Below are positions 51,528-60,730 of a stretch of 64,000 bases of DNA, piece by piece. The notes beneath the pieces were generated by a model. It saw nothing but the letters and a program-made list of their open reading frames with translations. It did no database searches and was not told where the DNA came from. The DNA lies in NCBI GenBank assembly GCA_913774665.1, contig CAJYHN010000002.1, positions 62,001-126,000 on the forward strand, in the 5' to 3' direction. The stretch comes from an uncultured Microbacterium sp. (GTDB taxonomy: Bacteria > Actinomycetota > Actinomycetes > Actinomycetales > Microbacteriaceae). Each line of letters opens with the position of its first letter. The first letter of the stretch is position 1. Position numbers and translations under genes: made by a program.

Positions 51528-52829
51528 ATGCCCGAGCTCGAATCCGACATCCCCGAGGTCGCCCGCGTCGCGCGCGACCTCATCCGGTTCGACACCTCGA
51601 ATTACGGCGGGGGCCGTGCCGAGGGCGAGCGCGAGGCGGCCCAGTACGTCGGCGCGTACCTCGAAGCCCTCGGTCTCGAGGTCGAGTACTACGAGCCCGT
51701 CGATCGACGCACCAACGTCTGCGCCCGCATTCCGGGTCGAGACCCCGGCAAGCCCGCCCTGATCCTCCACGGCCACCTCGACGTGGTGCCCGCCGTCGCC
51801 GCAGACTGGAGCGTCGATCCGTTCGCGGGCGAGATCCGCGACGGCATCCTGTGGGGTCGCGGGGCGGTGGACATGAAGGACATGGATGCCATGATCCTCA
51901 CCGCCGTGGCCGACGTGCTGCGCGCGGGGGAGCAGCCCGAGCGCGACATCATCGTCACCTTCTTCGCCGACGAGGAGAACGGCGGGGTCGAGGGCTCGGC
52001 GCTCGTCATCCGCGACCGACCCGAGTGGTTCGCCGGAGCGACCGAGGCCATCAGCGAGGTCGGCGGGTACTCGATCGCCGTCGGCGACCGCCGCGCGTAC
52101 CTGCTGCAGGTGGGGGAGAAGGCCCTCGTGTGGATCAGGCTCGTCGCCCGCGGCCGTGCGGGCCACGGCAGCGGTCTGCACGCCGACAACGCCGTCACGA
52201 AGCTCGCCGAGGCCGTCGCGGCCCTCGGCCGTACCGAGTGGCCGATCCGCCTGACCGACACGACCGCCCAGCTACTCGAGGGACTGGCCGAGATCACCGG
52301 CGACGACGCGGGCGACCCCGACGCGCTCGCTTCGCGCACCGGTGCGGCATCCAGCTTCATCCGCTCGACCCTGCGCACCACGACGAACCCGACCGGTCTC
52401 ACCGCGGGGTACAAGCACAACGTCATCCCCGACCGCGCCGAGGCGCTCATCGACGTGCGGGTGCTGCCCGGCACCGAGGAGGCGGCCTTGGCCGACATCC
52501 GCCGCATCATCGGCCCCGACGTCGAGATCGAGATCGTCCACCAGGACATCGGACTCGAGGTGCCGTTCTCGGGCGACCTGGTCGACGCCATGGTCGCCCA
52601 GCTCACCCGTCACGACCCGGGCGTGCCGGTCCTGCCGTACCTGATGGGCGGGGGCACCGACAACAAGGCGCTGTCGGCCCTCGGCATCGCCGGTTACGGA
52701 TTCGCGCCGCTGCGTCTGCCCGCCGATCTCGACTTCACCGGGATGTTCCACGGTGTCGACGAGCGCGTCCCCATCGACGCGCTCACCTTCGGTCAGCGAG
52801 TTCTCGCCGACCTCATCCGCACGTACTGA
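51528..52829 (+). CDS. M20/M25/M40 family metallopeptidase
   Basis: This 433-residue zinc hydrolase has [10 protein letters not shown] (first metal His/Asp), [13 protein letters not shown] (bridging Asp), and FADEENGG (general-base Glu). A dimerisation domain (RGRAGHGSG) is inserted in the middle. It may be a dipeptidase or a deacylase of amino acids. TACCGT (51515..51520) lies seven bases before the ATG and there is no ribosome site, so a leaderless mRNA is likely. uppP follows nine bases later and may be co-transcribed. Confidence 0.9.
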   Translation: MPELESDIPEVARVARDLIRFDTSNYGGGRAEGEREAAQYVGAYLEALGLEVEYYEPVDRRTNVCARIPGRDPGKPALILHGHLDVVPAVAADWSVDPFAGEIRDGILWGRGAVDMKDMDAMILTAVADVLRAGEQPERDIIVTFFADEENGGVEGSALVIRDRPEWFAGATEAISEVGGYSIAVGDRRAYLLQVGEKALVWIRLVARGRAGHGSGLHADNAVTKLAEAVAALGRTEWPIRLTDTTAQLLEGLAEITGDDAGDPDALASRTGAASSFIRSTLRTTTNPTGLTAGYKHNVIPDRAEALIDVRVLPGTEEAALADIRRIIGPDVEIEIVHQDIGLEVPFSGDLVDAMVAQLTRHDPGVPVLPYLMGGGTDNKALSALGIAGYGFAPLRLPADLDFTGMFHGVDERVPIDALTFGQRVLADLIRTY

Positions 52830-52837
52830 AGGACCGC

Positions 52838-53683
52838 ATGCACATCTTCGAGGTCATCATCCTCGGGCTCGTCCAGGGCCTGACCGAGTTCCTCCCCATC
52901 TCCTCCAGCGCGCACCTGCGCATCGTCGGCGAGTTCCTCCCGTCGAAGACCGACCCGGGCGCGACCTTCACCGCGATCACGCAGATCGGTACCGAGCTCG
53001 CCGTGCTGATCTATTTCCGCAAGAAGATCGTGCGCGTCATCTCGCGCTGGTTCGGCTCGCTCGCCGGCAAGGTGCCGCGCACCGACCCCGATGCCCGCAT
53101 GGGATGGCTCGTCATCATCGGCACGCTGCCGATCGCGCTGCTGGGCGTGCTCCTGCAGAGCCTCATCCGCGACAATTTCCGGAGCCTGTGGATCACCGCG
53201 GTGGTGCTGATCGTGTTCGGCATCCTGCTGGGGCTCGCCGACCATTACGGAAAGCGCCGTCGCGACCTCGACGACCTCACGTATCCGCACGGCATCGCCT
53301 TCGGTGTCGCCCAGGCTCTCGCACTCGTCCCCGGCGTCTCCCGTTCGGGGGCGACCACGACCCTCGGTCGCGCCCTGGGGTACAAGCGCACGGCCGCCGC
53401 GGAGTACTCGTTCCTCCTCGCGGTGCCGGCGGTCTTCGCCAGCGGATTCTTCGAGCTGTACAAGAGCTTCGACGAGGGAACGGGCCCGTACACCCTCGGT
53501 GAGACCGCGATCGCGACGATCATCGCGTTCGTCGTCGGATACGTCGTCATCGCCTTCCTCATGCAGTACCTCAAGCGCGGCAGCTTCCTGCCCTTCGTGA
53601 TCTACCGCGTCGCTCTCGGCGTGCTCATCATGGTGCTGCTGACCCTCGGCGTGCTGCCGGCCTACTCGGCCATCACCGGCTGA
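52838..53683 (+). CDS. uppP: Undecaprenyl-diphosphate phosphatase
   Basis: This 281-residue membrane protein has the UppP/BacA motifs: [17 protein letters not shown] near the start and the [11 protein letters not shown] phosphatase motif near 165. About eight helices are predicted. It recycles the undecaprenyl carrier for cell-wall synthesis and gives intrinsic bacitracin tolerance. The ATG is preceded by GAAGGA. It ends at a strong hairpin. Confidence 0.95.
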   Translation: MHIFEVIILGLVQGLTEFLPISSSAHLRIVGEFLPSKTDPGATFTAITQIGTELAVLIYFRKKIVRVISRWFGSLAGKVPRTDPDARMGWLVIIGTLPIALLGVLLQSLIRDNFRSLWITAVVLIVFGILLGLADHYGKRRRDLDDLTYPHGIAFGVAQALALVPGVSRSGATTTLGRALGYKRTAAAEYSFLLAVPAVFASGFFELYKSFDEGTGPYTLGETAIATIIAFVVGYVVIAFLMQYLKRGSFLPFVIYRVALGVLIMVLLTLGVLPAYSAITG

Positions 53684-53696
53684 TCCCGGATGCCGA

Positions 53697-53728
53697 GAAG
53701 GCGCCGTCCCGTTCGGGGCGGCGCCTTC
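53697..53728. terminator. Hairpin terminator after uppP
   Basis: A 14-bp stem with one G-U pair (53697..53710 with 53715..53728) and a GTTC loop, starting 13 bases after the stop. It lies between convergent uppP and the PAC2 gene and may serve both. Confidence 0.82.
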
Positions 53729-53837
53729 GTCGTGTGCGGGGGGTCCGGGGGCATCGACGGGCTCGGCCACCGGGGCGTACCGCGGGCGGTCCCGGAGCGC
53801 GTCGAAGGGGCCGGGGGAGTCGTCGCCGGCCGCTCGG

Positions 53838-54704
53838 TCAGCGTCGGGGCGGGTCGTCGCGTCCGGGTTTGGTGGGACCGTCGCCGCCGCGGCGCAGGTA
53901 GCGCTCGAACTCCTGGGCGATCGCGTCCCCCGAGGCTTCGGGGGAGTCCCACGTGTCACGGGTCTGCTCGAGCTGGCGGATGTACTCGCTCATCTCGTCG
54001 TCGTCGGCCGCGGCCGCGTCGATCGAGGCCTCCCACAGGCGCGATTCGTTCTCGAGGTCTCCGCGCGGGACCACGATGCCCGTGATCGACTCGAGCTTCT
54101 CGAGCAGGGCGAGAGTGGCCTTGGGCGAGGGGGTGTGCCCGGCGACGTAGTGCGGCACGCTCGCCCAGAGGCTCGCGGTCGGGATACCCACGGTCTCCGA
54201 GACATGACCGATGGCGCTCAGGATGCCGACCGGCCCCTCGTACAGGCTCCGCTCGAGGCCCAGGCTCTGGCGCACGCCCTCGTTGTCGCTGCCCGCGAAG
54301 ACCGAGATGGGGCGCGTGTGCGGAACGTCGGACATCATCGACCCGAGGGCGACGAAGCCCGTGACGTCCTCCCGCAGGGCGACGTCGATGAACTCGGCGG
54401 CGAACGCCTGCCAGGCGCGCGCGGGCTCCACGCCCACCAGCAGCCAGATCTCGGCGTCGTCGGAGGGGTTCACGGGGCGCAGGAGCGTGGCCTCGGGCCA
54501 GGTGAGGGTGCGGCGGCCCTCGGCATCCAGTCCGACCTGGGGGCGGGTGTACTGGTAATCGAAGTACAGCTCCGGGTCGACCGAGTGCACGACCTCGTAC
54601 TCCACATCGGCGCGCAGCATCGCCGCCGCCGCCGATGCGGCTTCTCCGGCATCGTTCCACCCGTCGAACGCGGCGACGATGATCCGGCGACCCAGTGCGT
54701 CCAC
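53838..54704 (-). CDS. PAC2-family protein (proteasome assembly chaperone-like)
   Basis: This 288-residue PAC2-domain protein has IIVAAFDGWNDAGEAASAA near the start and VPHTRPISVFAGSDN, and a C-terminal acidic/Arg-rich tail predicted to be disordered. In actinobacteria these proteins carry the PAC2 fold but have no proven function; a link to the proteasome is by homology only. GTG 54704 follows AGGAGG by four bases. It is divergent from the HAD-trmI-paf locus. Confidence 0.88.
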   Translation of the reverse strand: MDALGRRIIVAAFDGWNDAGEAASAAAAMLRADVEYEVVHSVDPELYFDYQYTRPQVGLDAEGRRTLTWPEATLLRPVNPSDDAEIWLLVGVEPARAWQAFAAEFIDVALREDVTGFVALGSMMSDVPHTRPISVFAGSDNEGVRQSLGLERSLYEGPVGILSAIGHVSETVGIPTASLWASVPHYVAGHTPSPKATLALLEKLESITGIVVPRGDLENESRLWEASIDAAAADDDEMSEYIRQLEQTRDTWDSPEASGDAIAQEFERYLRRGGDGPTKPGRDDPPRR

Positions 54705-54832
54705 GCAACCTCCTCTGCCCCGTCGGGGCTGGCTTCCAGGATAGGCGCACCCGCGGAGAGCGAGCCGGTCCCGCCCGGCGGACGGCACGGGGGGCGGACG
54801 GGCGCGTATCGGGCCCTCAATAGGATGGAACG

Positions 54833-55531
54833 ATGACTTCCCCCGCTCCCGCCGCCGTCCTCTGGGACATGGACGGCACGCTCGTCGACACCGAGCCGTA
54901 CTGGATGGCCGCGGAGACCCCGCTCGTGGAGCGCTTCGGCAGGACCTGGTCGCACGAGCAGGCGCTCGGGATGGTCGGCCTGGCCCTCGAGGACTCCGCC
55001 CGGCTGCTGCAGAACGCGGGCGTGCCCTGGGGTGTCGACGAGATCATCTCTCACCTGACCGATGAGGTGCTGCGTCAGCTCGCCGTGACAGGCGTGCCGT
55101 TCCGTCCCGGCGCTCGCGAGCTGCTCGCCGATCTGCGCGCCTCGGGCGTCAAGACCGCTCTCGTCACGATGTCGATGCGCCGCATGGCGCTCTCGGTGGT
55201 CGAGCTCATCGACTTCCCGGCCTTCGACCTCGTGGTCGCCGGCGACGACGTCGAACGTCCGAAGCCCCACCCCGACCCGTATCTGCAGGCGGCCGCGGCG
55301 CTCGGCGTCGACATCCGCGACACCGTGGCGATCGAGGACTCGCCGAACGGCCTGCGCTCCGCCCTCGCGAGCGGTGCCGTGTCGCTGGGCGTGCCCCTCA
55401 TGGTCCCCCTCGACGGGGTCGGCGCGCACGCGCTGTGGCCGAGCCTCGAGGGCCGAACGACCTCCGACCTGCGGGCGCTCCACGCCGCGCACACCCCGAT
55501 CCACCCCGAAGAGACACGAGTCACCCGATGA
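54833..55531 (+). CDS. HAD-family phosphatase
   Basis: This 232-residue phosphoglycolate-phosphatase-like HAD enzyme has motif I WDMDGTLVDTEP, motif II VTMS, and motif IV IEDSPNGLRSA, with an inserted helical cap. Its substrate is a small phospho-metabolite. TAGGAT (54821..54826) sits six bases before the ATG, so the operon mRNA is probably leaderless. It overlaps trmI by ATGA and is regularly found upstream of it in actinobacteria. Confidence 0.9.
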   Translation: MTSPAPAAVLWDMDGTLVDTEPYWMAAETPLVERFGRTWSHEQALGMVGLALEDSARLLQNAGVPWGVDEIISHLTDEVLRQLAVTGVPFRPGARELLADLRASGVKTALVTMSMRRMALSVVELIDFPAFDLVVAGDDVERPKPHPDPYLQAAAALGVDIRDTVAIEDSPNGLRSALASGAVSLGVPLMVPLDGVGAHALWPSLEGRTTSDLRALHAAHTPIHPEETRVTR

Positions 55532-56547
55532 GCGAGACCCCCCACCTGAGCGGCCCCTTCCGGGTCGGCGACCGGGTGCAGCTGACCGGCCCCAAGGGTC
55601 GCATGCACACCATCACCCTGCGCGAGGCGGGCGAGCTGCACACCCACAACGGTGTGCTGAAGCACGAGCTGCTGGTCGGCCAGCCCGACGGCAGCGTCGT
55701 GACCAACAGCTCCGGTCACGACTACCTGGCCGTGCGCCCGCTGCTGCGCGACTTCGTCATGTCGATGCCGCGCGGTGCCGCGATCGTCTACCCGAAGGAC
55801 GCCGCGCAGATCCTCGCGCAGGCCGACATCTTCCCGGGCGCCACGGTCGTCGAGGCCGGTGTCGGCTCGGGGGCGCTGTCGCTGTGGCTCCTGCGCGCGA
55901 TCGGTCCGGCCGGTCGCCTGCTGTCGTTCGAGCGTCGCGAGGAGTTCGCCGACGTCGCCCGCGCCAACGTCGAGACGTTCCACGGCGAGATGCCCGCGAC
56001 CTGGGAGGTCGTCGTCGGAGATCTGGTCGAAAGCCTTCCGGATGCCGTGGCCCCGGCCTCGGTCGACCGCATCGTGCTCGACATGCTCGCGCCCTGGGAG
56101 TGCATCGACGCCGCGGCCGACGCGCTGACCCCCGGTGGCGTGGTGCTCTGCTACATCGCCACCGCCACTCAGCTCAGCCGCGTGGCCGAGTACATCCGCG
56201 CCACCGGACTGTTCACCGAGCCGGATGCCAGCGAGACCATGGTCCGCGGGTGGCACGTCGAAGGACTCGCGGTCCGCCCCGACCACCGCATGGTCGCCCA
56301 CACGGGCTTCCTGATCACCGCGCGCCGCCTCGCTCCGGGGGCCGTTCCGCCCGAGGTCAAGCGCCGCGCCTCGAAGTCGAGCTACGGCGACGAGGACGTC
56401 GAGCTGTGGACTCCCGGTGCCGTCGGTGACCGCCAGATCACCGACAAGAACCTGCGCAAGCGCGTGCGCGAGGCGCAGAAGTCCGCCGAGGGGGTTCGCC
56501 AGTCCGTCGCGGGCGCCTCGTCGGAAGCGCCCGGTTCGACCGCCTAA
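55528..56547 (+). CDS. trmI: tRNA (adenine-N1-)-methyltransferase
   Basis: This 339-residue methyltransferase has a small N-terminal beta domain (FRVGDRVQLTGPKGRMHTITL) and a Rossmann core with VVEAGVGSGALSLWLL (SAM motif I), and LDMLAPWE (catalytic motif). It makes m1A58 in the T loop of tRNAs. The C-terminal 60 residues are Lys/Arg-rich. In many actinobacteria trmI is followed by the proteasome ATPase, dop and pup; here the next gene is the FKBP lipoprotein. Confidence 0.92.
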   Translation: MSETPHLSGPFRVGDRVQLTGPKGRMHTITLREAGELHTHNGVLKHELLVGQPDGSVVTNSSGHDYLAVRPLLRDFVMSMPRGAAIVYPKDAAQILAQADIFPGATVVEAGVGSGALSLWLLRAIGPAGRLLSFERREEFADVARANVETFHGEMPATWEVVVGDLVESLPDAVAPASVDRIVLDMLAPWECIDAAADALTPGGVVLCYIATATQLSRVAEYIRATGLFTEPDASETMVRGWHVEGLAVRPDHRMVAHTGFLITARRLAPGAVPPEVKRRASKSSYGDEDVELWTPGAVGDRQITDKNLRKRVREAQKSAEGVRQSVAGASSEAPGSTA

Positions 56548-56556
56548 ACTGATCCG

Positions 56557-57504
56557 GTGCGTAGACTCCCCGCTCTCGTTGCCGTGACCGCCCTGGCCGG
56601 ATTCGGCCTCGCCGGGTGCTCGGCATCCGCCGCCTCGTCGTGCCCGACGCCCACCGACAGCGCGATCGCCGCGGTGGTCGACGCGAGCGGAGACTTCGGC
56701 ACCGCCCCCACGGTCTCGGTGCGTTCTCCCTTCGTGCCCGAGGCGGCGGGGACCCAGACCCTCATCGAGGGCGACGGTCAGCGCATCACGAGCGACGACC
56801 AGCTCTCGCTCGTCGACGTGACGGTGCTCGACGCCGCCACCGGCTCGCAGCTCGTGGCGACCACGTACGGGTCCGACGTGAAGTCGGCGACGCCGCTGCC
56901 CCGCCTGACGCAGGCCATCCCGGCTATCGCGCCGCTGCTGCACTGCGTGGCCGAGGGCTCGCGGGTCGCGGTCGCCATCCCCGGTTCGGACCTCGGCGCC
57001 CAGGGCGCGACGGCGCTCGGCGTCAGCGAGGGCGATGGAGCGGTCTTCGTCTTCGACGTGCGCAAGGTCTTCCTCCCCGCGGCCGACGGGGCCGACCAGT
57101 ACAACGCCGACTCGGGCATGCCCTCCGTCGTCCGCGCCCCCGACGGCACGCCCGGCGTGGTCATGCCCGCCGGCGACGCTCCCACGCAGCAGCGCACGCA
57201 GACCATCAAGAAGGGCGACGGCGAGGTGCTGACCGCCGACTCCTCGGTCGTCATCCACGTCCAGGGCGTCGCGTGGGGTGCCACGACCACCTTCGCCTCG
57301 ACCTGGAAGAACGGCGCGCCCGGCCAGGCGACCGTGTCGCAGCTCCCGCCGGCGCTCGCCTCGGCCCTCGAGGGTGCGACGGTCGGATCGCAGCTGCTGA
57401 TCGTCGTCCCCGCCGACCAGACCGCTCAGGACCAGCAGGTGCTCAAGGCTCCCGCGAACTCCGCACTCGTCTACGTCATCGACGTCCTCGGCACCGTCGG
57501 CTGA
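56557..57504 (+). CDS. FKBP-like peptidyl-prolyl isomerase lipoprotein
   Basis: In this 315-residue lipoprotein, GLAGC (Cys21) is the lipobox. Two FKBP-like repeats follow, the second with GDGEVLTADSSVVIHVQGVAWGATTTF. Both domains have lost several of the aromatic active-site residues, so a chaperone role is as likely as catalysis. TAAACT (56545..56550), overlapping the trmI stop, is six bases before the GTG, suggesting its own leaderless promoter. The gene lies in the usual FKBP-pafBC-tatAC array. Confidence 0.85.
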   Translation: MRRLPALVAVTALAGFGLAGCSASAASSCPTPTDSAIAAVVDASGDFGTAPTVSVRSPFVPEAAGTQTLIEGDGQRITSDDQLSLVDVTVLDAATGSQLVATTYGSDVKSATPLPRLTQAIPAIAPLLHCVAEGSRVAVAIPGSDLGAQGATALGVSEGDGAVFVFDVRKVFLPAADGADQYNADSGMPSVVRAPDGTPGVVMPAGDAPTQQRTQTIKKGDGEVLTADSSVVIHVQGVAWGATTTFASTWKNGAPGQATVSQLPPALASALEGATVGSQLLIVVPADQTAQDQQVLKAPANSALVYVIDVLGTVG

Positions 57505-57601
57505 TCGGCATCCCCCGCTCGGCCCGCGCGGAGCGGGCTCGCGGGGATCGCGTGGTGCCCCCTGCCGTTCCGGTCGGTCGCTCGACGCCTAGGATGGGCG
57601 G

Positions 57602-58594
57602 GTGCCCGCCACCGTCTCCCGCAGCGCTCCCGAGGAGCGTCTGGTGAACCTCGTCGTCGCCCTCATGGCGACCGAGCAGGGGCTGACGAAGGACACCATC
57701 CTGTCGTCCGTCGCCGGCTACCGGGAGCAGCTCGAGGCGGGTGCCTCGAAGGACGCGCTCGAGAAGATGTTCGAACGCGACAAAGAGAGCCTGCGCGGTC
57801 TCGGCGTCCCGATCGAGACCATCGGCAATCGCGCGGACCCCGACGATCTCCGCGAGGCGCGCTACCGCGTGCCGACGGCCGAGTACGCGCTCCCCGAGGA
57901 CATCACCTTCAGCCCCGCCGAGGTGGCGCTGCTGAACATCGCGGGCGGTGTGTGGGGGAGCGAGTCCCTCTCCGCCGACGCGCGCAGCGGTCTGCGGAAG
58001 ATCCGCGCGCTCGGCATCGCCGTCGACGAGCCGATCATCGGCTACGCCCCGCGCATCCGCGTCCGCGACGCCTCGTTCGCCGCTCTTCAGAGGGCGATCG
58101 AGCAGTGCCGCGTCGTGACCTTCACCTACCTGCGCCCCGGCGAGGCGCGCCCGCGCGAGCGTCGCGTGCAGCCCCTCGCGCTCGTCGAGTACGAGGCGCG
58201 CTGGCACGTCTACGGCTACGACCTGAACGTCGATGCCGACCGCACGTTCCTGCTCTCGCGGATCGTCGGCGAGGTGACGCTCACGCGCAAGGGTTTTGCC
58301 GCAGAACTGCGCGAGGGGGCGGGGGAGCGGGCCCTCGACGGCCTGCGCGCCGTCGCCGCACGCCAGCGCGCCCTCCTCGAGGTGCACCCCGGCACCGAGG
58401 CGGCCCTGCGTCTGGAGCGCCGCGCCGAACGGGCGCCCCAGGGCATCCGCGTCCCCTACGTCGACCTCCACGTCTTCGCCGACGAGCTCGCCTCGTACGG
58501 CCCCGAGGTGCGGGTCGTCGAGCCCGCCGACCTGCGCGCCGAGGTCATCCGACGTCTCGAGGCGACCCTCGCCCTGCACGGAGGTGCCGCGTGA
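57602..58594 (+). CDS. pafB: PafB, WYL-domain transcription regulator
   Basis: This 330-residue protein has an N-terminal winged helix (ERLVNLVVALMATEQGLTKDTI, EKMFERDKESLRGLGVPIE), a middle WYL domain (VTFTYLRPGEARPRERRVQPLAL) and a C-terminal WCX region. PafB with PafC is a DNA-damage-response activator in mycobacteria, acting independently of LexA. TAGGAT (57590..57595) is six bases before the GTG, so the transcript is probably leaderless. The stop overlaps pafC by GTGA. Confidence 0.92.
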   Translation: MPATVSRSAPEERLVNLVVALMATEQGLTKDTILSSVAGYREQLEAGASKDALEKMFERDKESLRGLGVPIETIGNRADPDDLREARYRVPTAEYALPEDITFSPAEVALLNIAGGVWGSESLSADARSGLRKIRALGIAVDEPIIGYAPRIRVRDASFAALQRAIEQCRVVTFTYLRPGEARPRERRVQPLALVEYEARWHVYGYDLNVDADRTFLLSRIVGEVTLTRKGFAAELREGAGERALDGLRAVAARQRALLEVHPGTEAALRLERRAERAPQGIRVPYVDLHVFADELASYGPEVRVVEPADLRAEVIRRLEATLALHGGAA

Positions 58595-59565
58595 GCACCG
58601 ATCGTCCCGTCGCCGCGCTGGATCGCGCCGCGCTGCTGCTCCAGCTCGTGCCGTACCTGCTGGGCAAGGGCGAGGTGTCCGTGGCCGAGGCCGCCGCGGA
58701 GTTCGAGGTCGCCCCCGACCAGATGCGCGCGATGGTCGAGCGCCTCACGGTGATCGGCCTTCCCGGGGAGCAGGGGTACTGGCAGCTCCCGCACGACCTC
58801 TTCGACATCGACTGGGACCTGCTCGACCGCGACGACGTCATCGCCATCACCAACACGGTGGGGCTCGAGCGCTCCCCGCGGCTGACCGCGCGAGAGGCGG
58901 CCGCTCTTCTGGCCGGGCTGCAGTTGGCCCGCAGCCTCCCCGGTTTCGGAGACAGCGAGCTCGTCACCGGGCTCCTCTCGAAGCTCGCGCGGGGCGCATC
59001 CACCGCGCCCGCCGCGGTCATCGTCGCCCCCGGGCCGGTGGACGGCGTCCGGGACGTGGTCGACGAGGCCCTGCGCTCGCGTGTCGCGGTCACGTTCACC
59101 TACCGCGCCCCCGGGGCCGAGCCCATCAGCCGGACCGTCGACCCCATCAAAGTCCACATCGCGAACGGGCAGTGGTACCTGCAGGGCTGGGATCACCTGC
59201 GCCAGGCCGTGCGCACGTTCCACCTCGACCGCGTCGGCGATGCCCGCGTCACCGACATCCCGGCCGCGCACGGCGCCGACCCCGTGCCCGAGCTGTTCGC
59301 CCCGGCGGACGACGAGGTCGTCGCGCGCTTCCGCTTCCCCCGGGAGGTTGCGCCCCTGCTGGCCGACTACCTCGAGCGCGCCGAGATCGAGGACGGCGAC
59401 GACGGCCGGGCCGTGGCATCCCTCCGGCTCGCCGACGAGCAGAGCCTCAAGCGCCTCGCGGCCCGTCGCGGGGGAGAGGTCGAGCTCGTCGAACCCGCCG
59501 GAGCCCGCCGGGCCGCCGCCGCGTGGGCGGCCGCGGGCCTCGCGCAGTACGCGCACGAATCCTGA
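58591..59565 (+). CDS. pafC: PafC, WYL-domain transcription regulator
   Basis: This 324-residue protein is paralogous to PafB. HTH-like start (LLLQLVPYLLGKGEVSVAEAA), then VAVTFTYRAPGAEPISRTVDP as the WYL segment and WYLQGWDHLR, ending in an Ala-rich WCX region. It forms the active heterodimer with PafB. The GTG overlaps the pafB stop. tatA follows 88 bases later with its own -10. Confidence 0.92.
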   Translation: MSTDRPVAALDRAALLLQLVPYLLGKGEVSVAEAAAEFEVAPDQMRAMVERLTVIGLPGEQGYWQLPHDLFDIDWDLLDRDDVIAITNTVGLERSPRLTAREAAALLAGLQLARSLPGFGDSELVTGLLSKLARGASTAPAAVIVAPGPVDGVRDVVDEALRSRVAVTFTYRAPGAEPISRTVDPIKVHIANGQWYLQGWDHLRQAVRTFHLDRVGDARVTDIPAAHGADPVPELFAPADDEVVARFRFPREVAPLLADYLERAEIEDGDDGRAVASLRLADEQSLKRLAARRGGEVELVEPAGARRAAAAWAAAGLAQYAHES

Positions 59566-59653
59566 CCGTTACCGCCGGGTTTCCGCGCGTCGGAGCGCAC
59601 GACGAGCGCCCGGGTTAGACTGAGATACCGCACGAACGAGACGAGGAGTCCTC

Positions 59654-59905
59654 ATGTTCCAGGGTTTGACCGGATGGCACCTGCTCATCGTTCTCGCTGT
59701 CATCCTTCTTCTTTTCGGCGCCGCCAAGCTCCCCGCTCTCGCCAAGAGCATGGGTCAGTCGGCACGAGTGTTCAAGAGTGAGATGAAGGAGATGAAGCGC
59801 GACGACGAGGTCGCTGCCGCATCCGAAGCCCCGCGCGCCACCGACGTCGGCACCACGCCGACCGTCGCTCCCGAGCCGCGCAGGTCGACCGACCCCACCG
59901 TCTAA
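59654..59905 (+). CDS. tatA: Sec-independent (Tat) translocase subunit TatA
   Basis: This 83-residue protein has one N-terminal helix (LLIVLAVILLLFG) followed by the hinge FGAAKLPALAKSMGQS and an amphipathic helix, then a charged tail. It forms the Tat pore for folded proteins with TatC. TAGACT (59616..59621) provides a -10, and GAGGAG lies before the ATG, so this gene has a leader unlike many neighbours. Confidence 0.96.
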   Translation: MFQGLTGWHLLIVLAVILLLFGAAKLPALAKSMGQSARVFKSEMKEMKRDDEVAAASEAPRATDVGTTPTVAPEPRRSTDPTV

Positions 59906-59908
59906 CCC

Positions 59909-60730
59909 GTGGCGACGGCAGGACCGCCGCGCATCGACGTGCCCGAAGGGCCGCGGCGCGACAAGCGCATGTCGATCGGGGCGCACCTGGTCGAGCTGCG
60001 CAAGCGGCTCATGATCGCGGCGCTCGCCCTCGTGGTGGGTATGGTGGTCGCGTTCATCATCACCGACCCGATCATCCACCTCATCACCGAGCCCATCCGC
60101 GTCATCGCGGAACGGCGCGGCGATGACTTCTCGGCGCTGAACTTCACCTCGGTGACCTCGGCGTTCGACCTGCGCATGCGCATCGCGTTCTCGATCGGCA
60201 TCTTCCTCTCGGCGCCGGTGTGGCTCTGGCAGATCTGGGCGTTCATCATGCCCGGGCTCACGCGCAAAGAGATCCGTTACACGGTCGGCTTCGTGGCATC
60301 CGCCGTCCCGCTCTTCTTCGTGGGCTGCTGGGTGGGTCTGCTGATCGTCCCGCACGTGATCGAGCTGATGTGGGGCTTCACGCCCGAGGGCGGCGTCAAC
60401 TTCTACAACGCGGTCGACTACTACGACTTCGTCTTCAAGCTGATGATCGTCGTCGGCGTCGCGTTCGTGCTGCCGGTGTTCCTCGTGGCGCTGAACGTCG
60501 CGGGCATCATGAGCGGAAAGGCGATCCTCAAGGGCTGGCGCGTGGCGATCCTCATCGCCACCCTGTTCTCGGCCCTGGCCACCCCCGCGGCCGACATCAT
60601 CAGCATGCTGATGCTCGCCGGCATCCTCACCGTGCTGTTCTTCGCGGCGGCAGCGGTCTCGATGCTGTTCGACCGGCGCAAGGCCCGCCGCCTCGCCGCG
60701 GCCGAGATGCCCTCGGGGCCCATCGCGTGA
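59909..60730 (+). CDS. tatC: Sec-independent (Tat) translocase subunit TatC
   Basis: This 273-residue protein has six membrane helices and the TatC signatures HLVELRKRL near residue 31, and FILSAP-like FLSAPVWLWQIWAFIMPGL, which form the twin-arginine signal recognition site. The GTG start is three bases after the tatA stop. The stop overlaps the helicase GTG, so all are in one unit. Confidence 0.95.
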   Translation: MATAGPPRIDVPEGPRRDKRMSIGAHLVELRKRLMIAALALVVGMVVAFIITDPIIHLITEPIRVIAERRGDDFSALNFTSVTSAFDLRMRIAFSIGIFLSAPVWLWQIWAFIMPGLTRKEIRYTVGFVASAVPLFFVGCWVGLLIVPHVIELMWGFTPEGGVNFYNAVDYYDFVFKLMIVVGVAFVLPVFLVALNVAGIMSGKAILKGWRVAILIATLFSALATPAADIISMLMLAGILTVLFFAAAAVSMLFDRRKARRLAAAEMPSGPIA

